From: Myxococcales bacterium
GTDB lineage: Bacteria > Myxococcota_A > UBA9160 > JALSIO01
Reading direction: 5' to 3'
Assembly (NCBI GenBank): GCA_026989995.1
Contig: JALSIO010000788.1
Coordinates: forward strand, 1 to 8,459
Length of the DNA: 8,459 bases
This document shows positions 7,937-8,459 of the stretch, one piece after another (the first letter of the stretch is position 1; every line of letters begins with the position of its first letter). The notes beneath the pieces are model-generated. The model saw only the letters and a list, made by a program, of their open reading frames with translations, was not told the origin of the DNA and searched no databases. Both the position numbers and the translations under genes were made by a program.

Positions 7937-8459
7937 TCAGGCGGGCGGGGGCCCGAGCCCGGCGGCCCGCCGCACCTCCTCGAGGACGGGCCCCGCGATG
8001 GCCCGGGCCCGCCGGGCGCCCTCGGCCAGGATCTCCTCCACCCGCTCGGGGTGGGCCGCGTACTGCTCCCGGCGCTCGCGCATGGGGGCGAAGGCGGTCT
8101 CGATGCGCTCGATCAGGTCCTTTTTCACCTCGCCGTAGCCGAGCCCCCCGGTGCGGGCCCGCTCGAAGAGGGCCTCCCGCTCCGCCGGCGTGGCGAAGAG
8201 CGACCAGAGCTGGAAGAGGGGCGCGCGAACGTCCTTCGGAGCCTCGACCGGAGTCGAGTCGGTCACGATGGCGTTGACCGCCTTGCGCAGCCGCTTCCCG
8301 GTCGCGAAGAGCGGGATCGCGTTTCCGTAGGACTTGCTCATCTTCCGCCCGTCCGTCCCCGGCACCACCGCCACCTCCTCCGGGATGTACGGCTCGGGGA
8401 GGACGAGCACCTCGCCGTAGTGCTGGTTGAAGCGCTGCGCGATGTCGCGCGTCATCTCG
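7937..8459 (-). CDS. trpS: Tryptophanyl-tRNA synthetase, C-terminal half
   Basis: A class I aminoacyl-tRNA synthetase that charges tRNA-Trp with tryptophan in the cytoplasm. About 174 codons are in the window; the family is usually about 330-350 residues, so the N-terminal Rossmann half with the HIGH-type motif lies beyond the right edge. Visible signatures are EMTRDIAQRFN just inside the edge and the catalytic loop GRKMSKSYGN, with KMSKS at 8344-8330. These are followed by AVNAIVTDSTPVE and the helical C-terminal segment GYGEVKKDLIERIETAF. The gene ends with TGA at 7937-7939 after GLGPPPA. TyrRS is excluded because the KMSKS context and the TRDIAQRFN segment are typical of TrpRS. It shares orientation with the downstream orphan gene but is separated from it by 292 bp that hold a separate promoter, so co-regulation is unlikely. 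No start or promoter is visible. Confidence 0.95.
   Translation of the reverse strand, partial: EMTRDIAQRFNQHYGEVLVLPEPYIPEEVAVVPGTDGRKMSKSYGNAIPLFATGKRLRKAVNAIVTDSTPVEAPKDVRAPLFQLWSLFATPAEREALFERARTGGLGYGEVKKDLIERIETAFAPMRERREQYAAHPERVEEILAEGARRARAIAGPVLEEVRRAAGLGPPPA

Noticed and set aside
7030..8277. 415-codon plus-strand frame across the orphan gene and trpS
   Set aside because: The right part is antisense to certain trpS and the rest is Pro/Arg/Ala-rich. The minus-strand frame at 7126-7644 has the ribosome binding site and promoter.

Overview
The window is very GC-rich bacterial DNA (roughly 70% G+C by eye) with dense genes. It shows no tRNA, rRNA, CRISPR array or insertion sequence. 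Gene content (galactokinase, two HtrA/DegQ-type proteases, ClpB, TrpRS), Shine-Dalgarno sites of the GGAGG type and a FliA-like promoter point to a Gram-negative, probably flagellated bacterium. The protein sequences feel closest to Proteobacteria or the former Deltaproteobacteria, but that placement is an impression and was not tested by any search.

Layout, left to right. Positions 1-981 (minus) hold the N-terminal 327 codons of galactokinase, which runs off the left edge. A 143-bp divergent intergenic region follows. At 1125-2564 and 2605-4149 (plus) lie two tandem Do/DegQ-type serine proteases, each with an intact His-Asp-Ser triad and two PDZ domains. They are separated by 40 bp containing a small hairpin and the ribosome binding site of the second gene. 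After a 251-bp gap comes a full-length ClpB disaggregase (4401-6989, plus) and a strong hairpin (7011-7052). Facing it on the minus strand is a 172-residue protein I cannot identify (7126-7644), preceded by a near-consensus flagellar sigma-28 promoter. The right edge holds the C-terminal half of tryptophanyl-tRNA synthetase (7937-8459, minus).

How the genes fit together: the centre is a proteostasis block, with two envelope proteases/chaperones followed by the cytosolic disaggregase. All three read the same way, although ClpB probably has its own promoter. degQ1 and clpB each have a TAnnTT hexamer ending exactly 6 nt before their ATG, which suggests leaderless or nearly leaderless transcripts; the other genes whose starts are visible have ordinary Shine-Dalgarno sites. 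Galactokinase, the orphan gene and trpS look like unrelated neighbours.

I did not find a convincing new multi-gene system. The most interesting item is the orphan 172-residue protein under an apparent FliA (sigma-28) promoter, which predicts a motility-linked role for an unrecognised gene.
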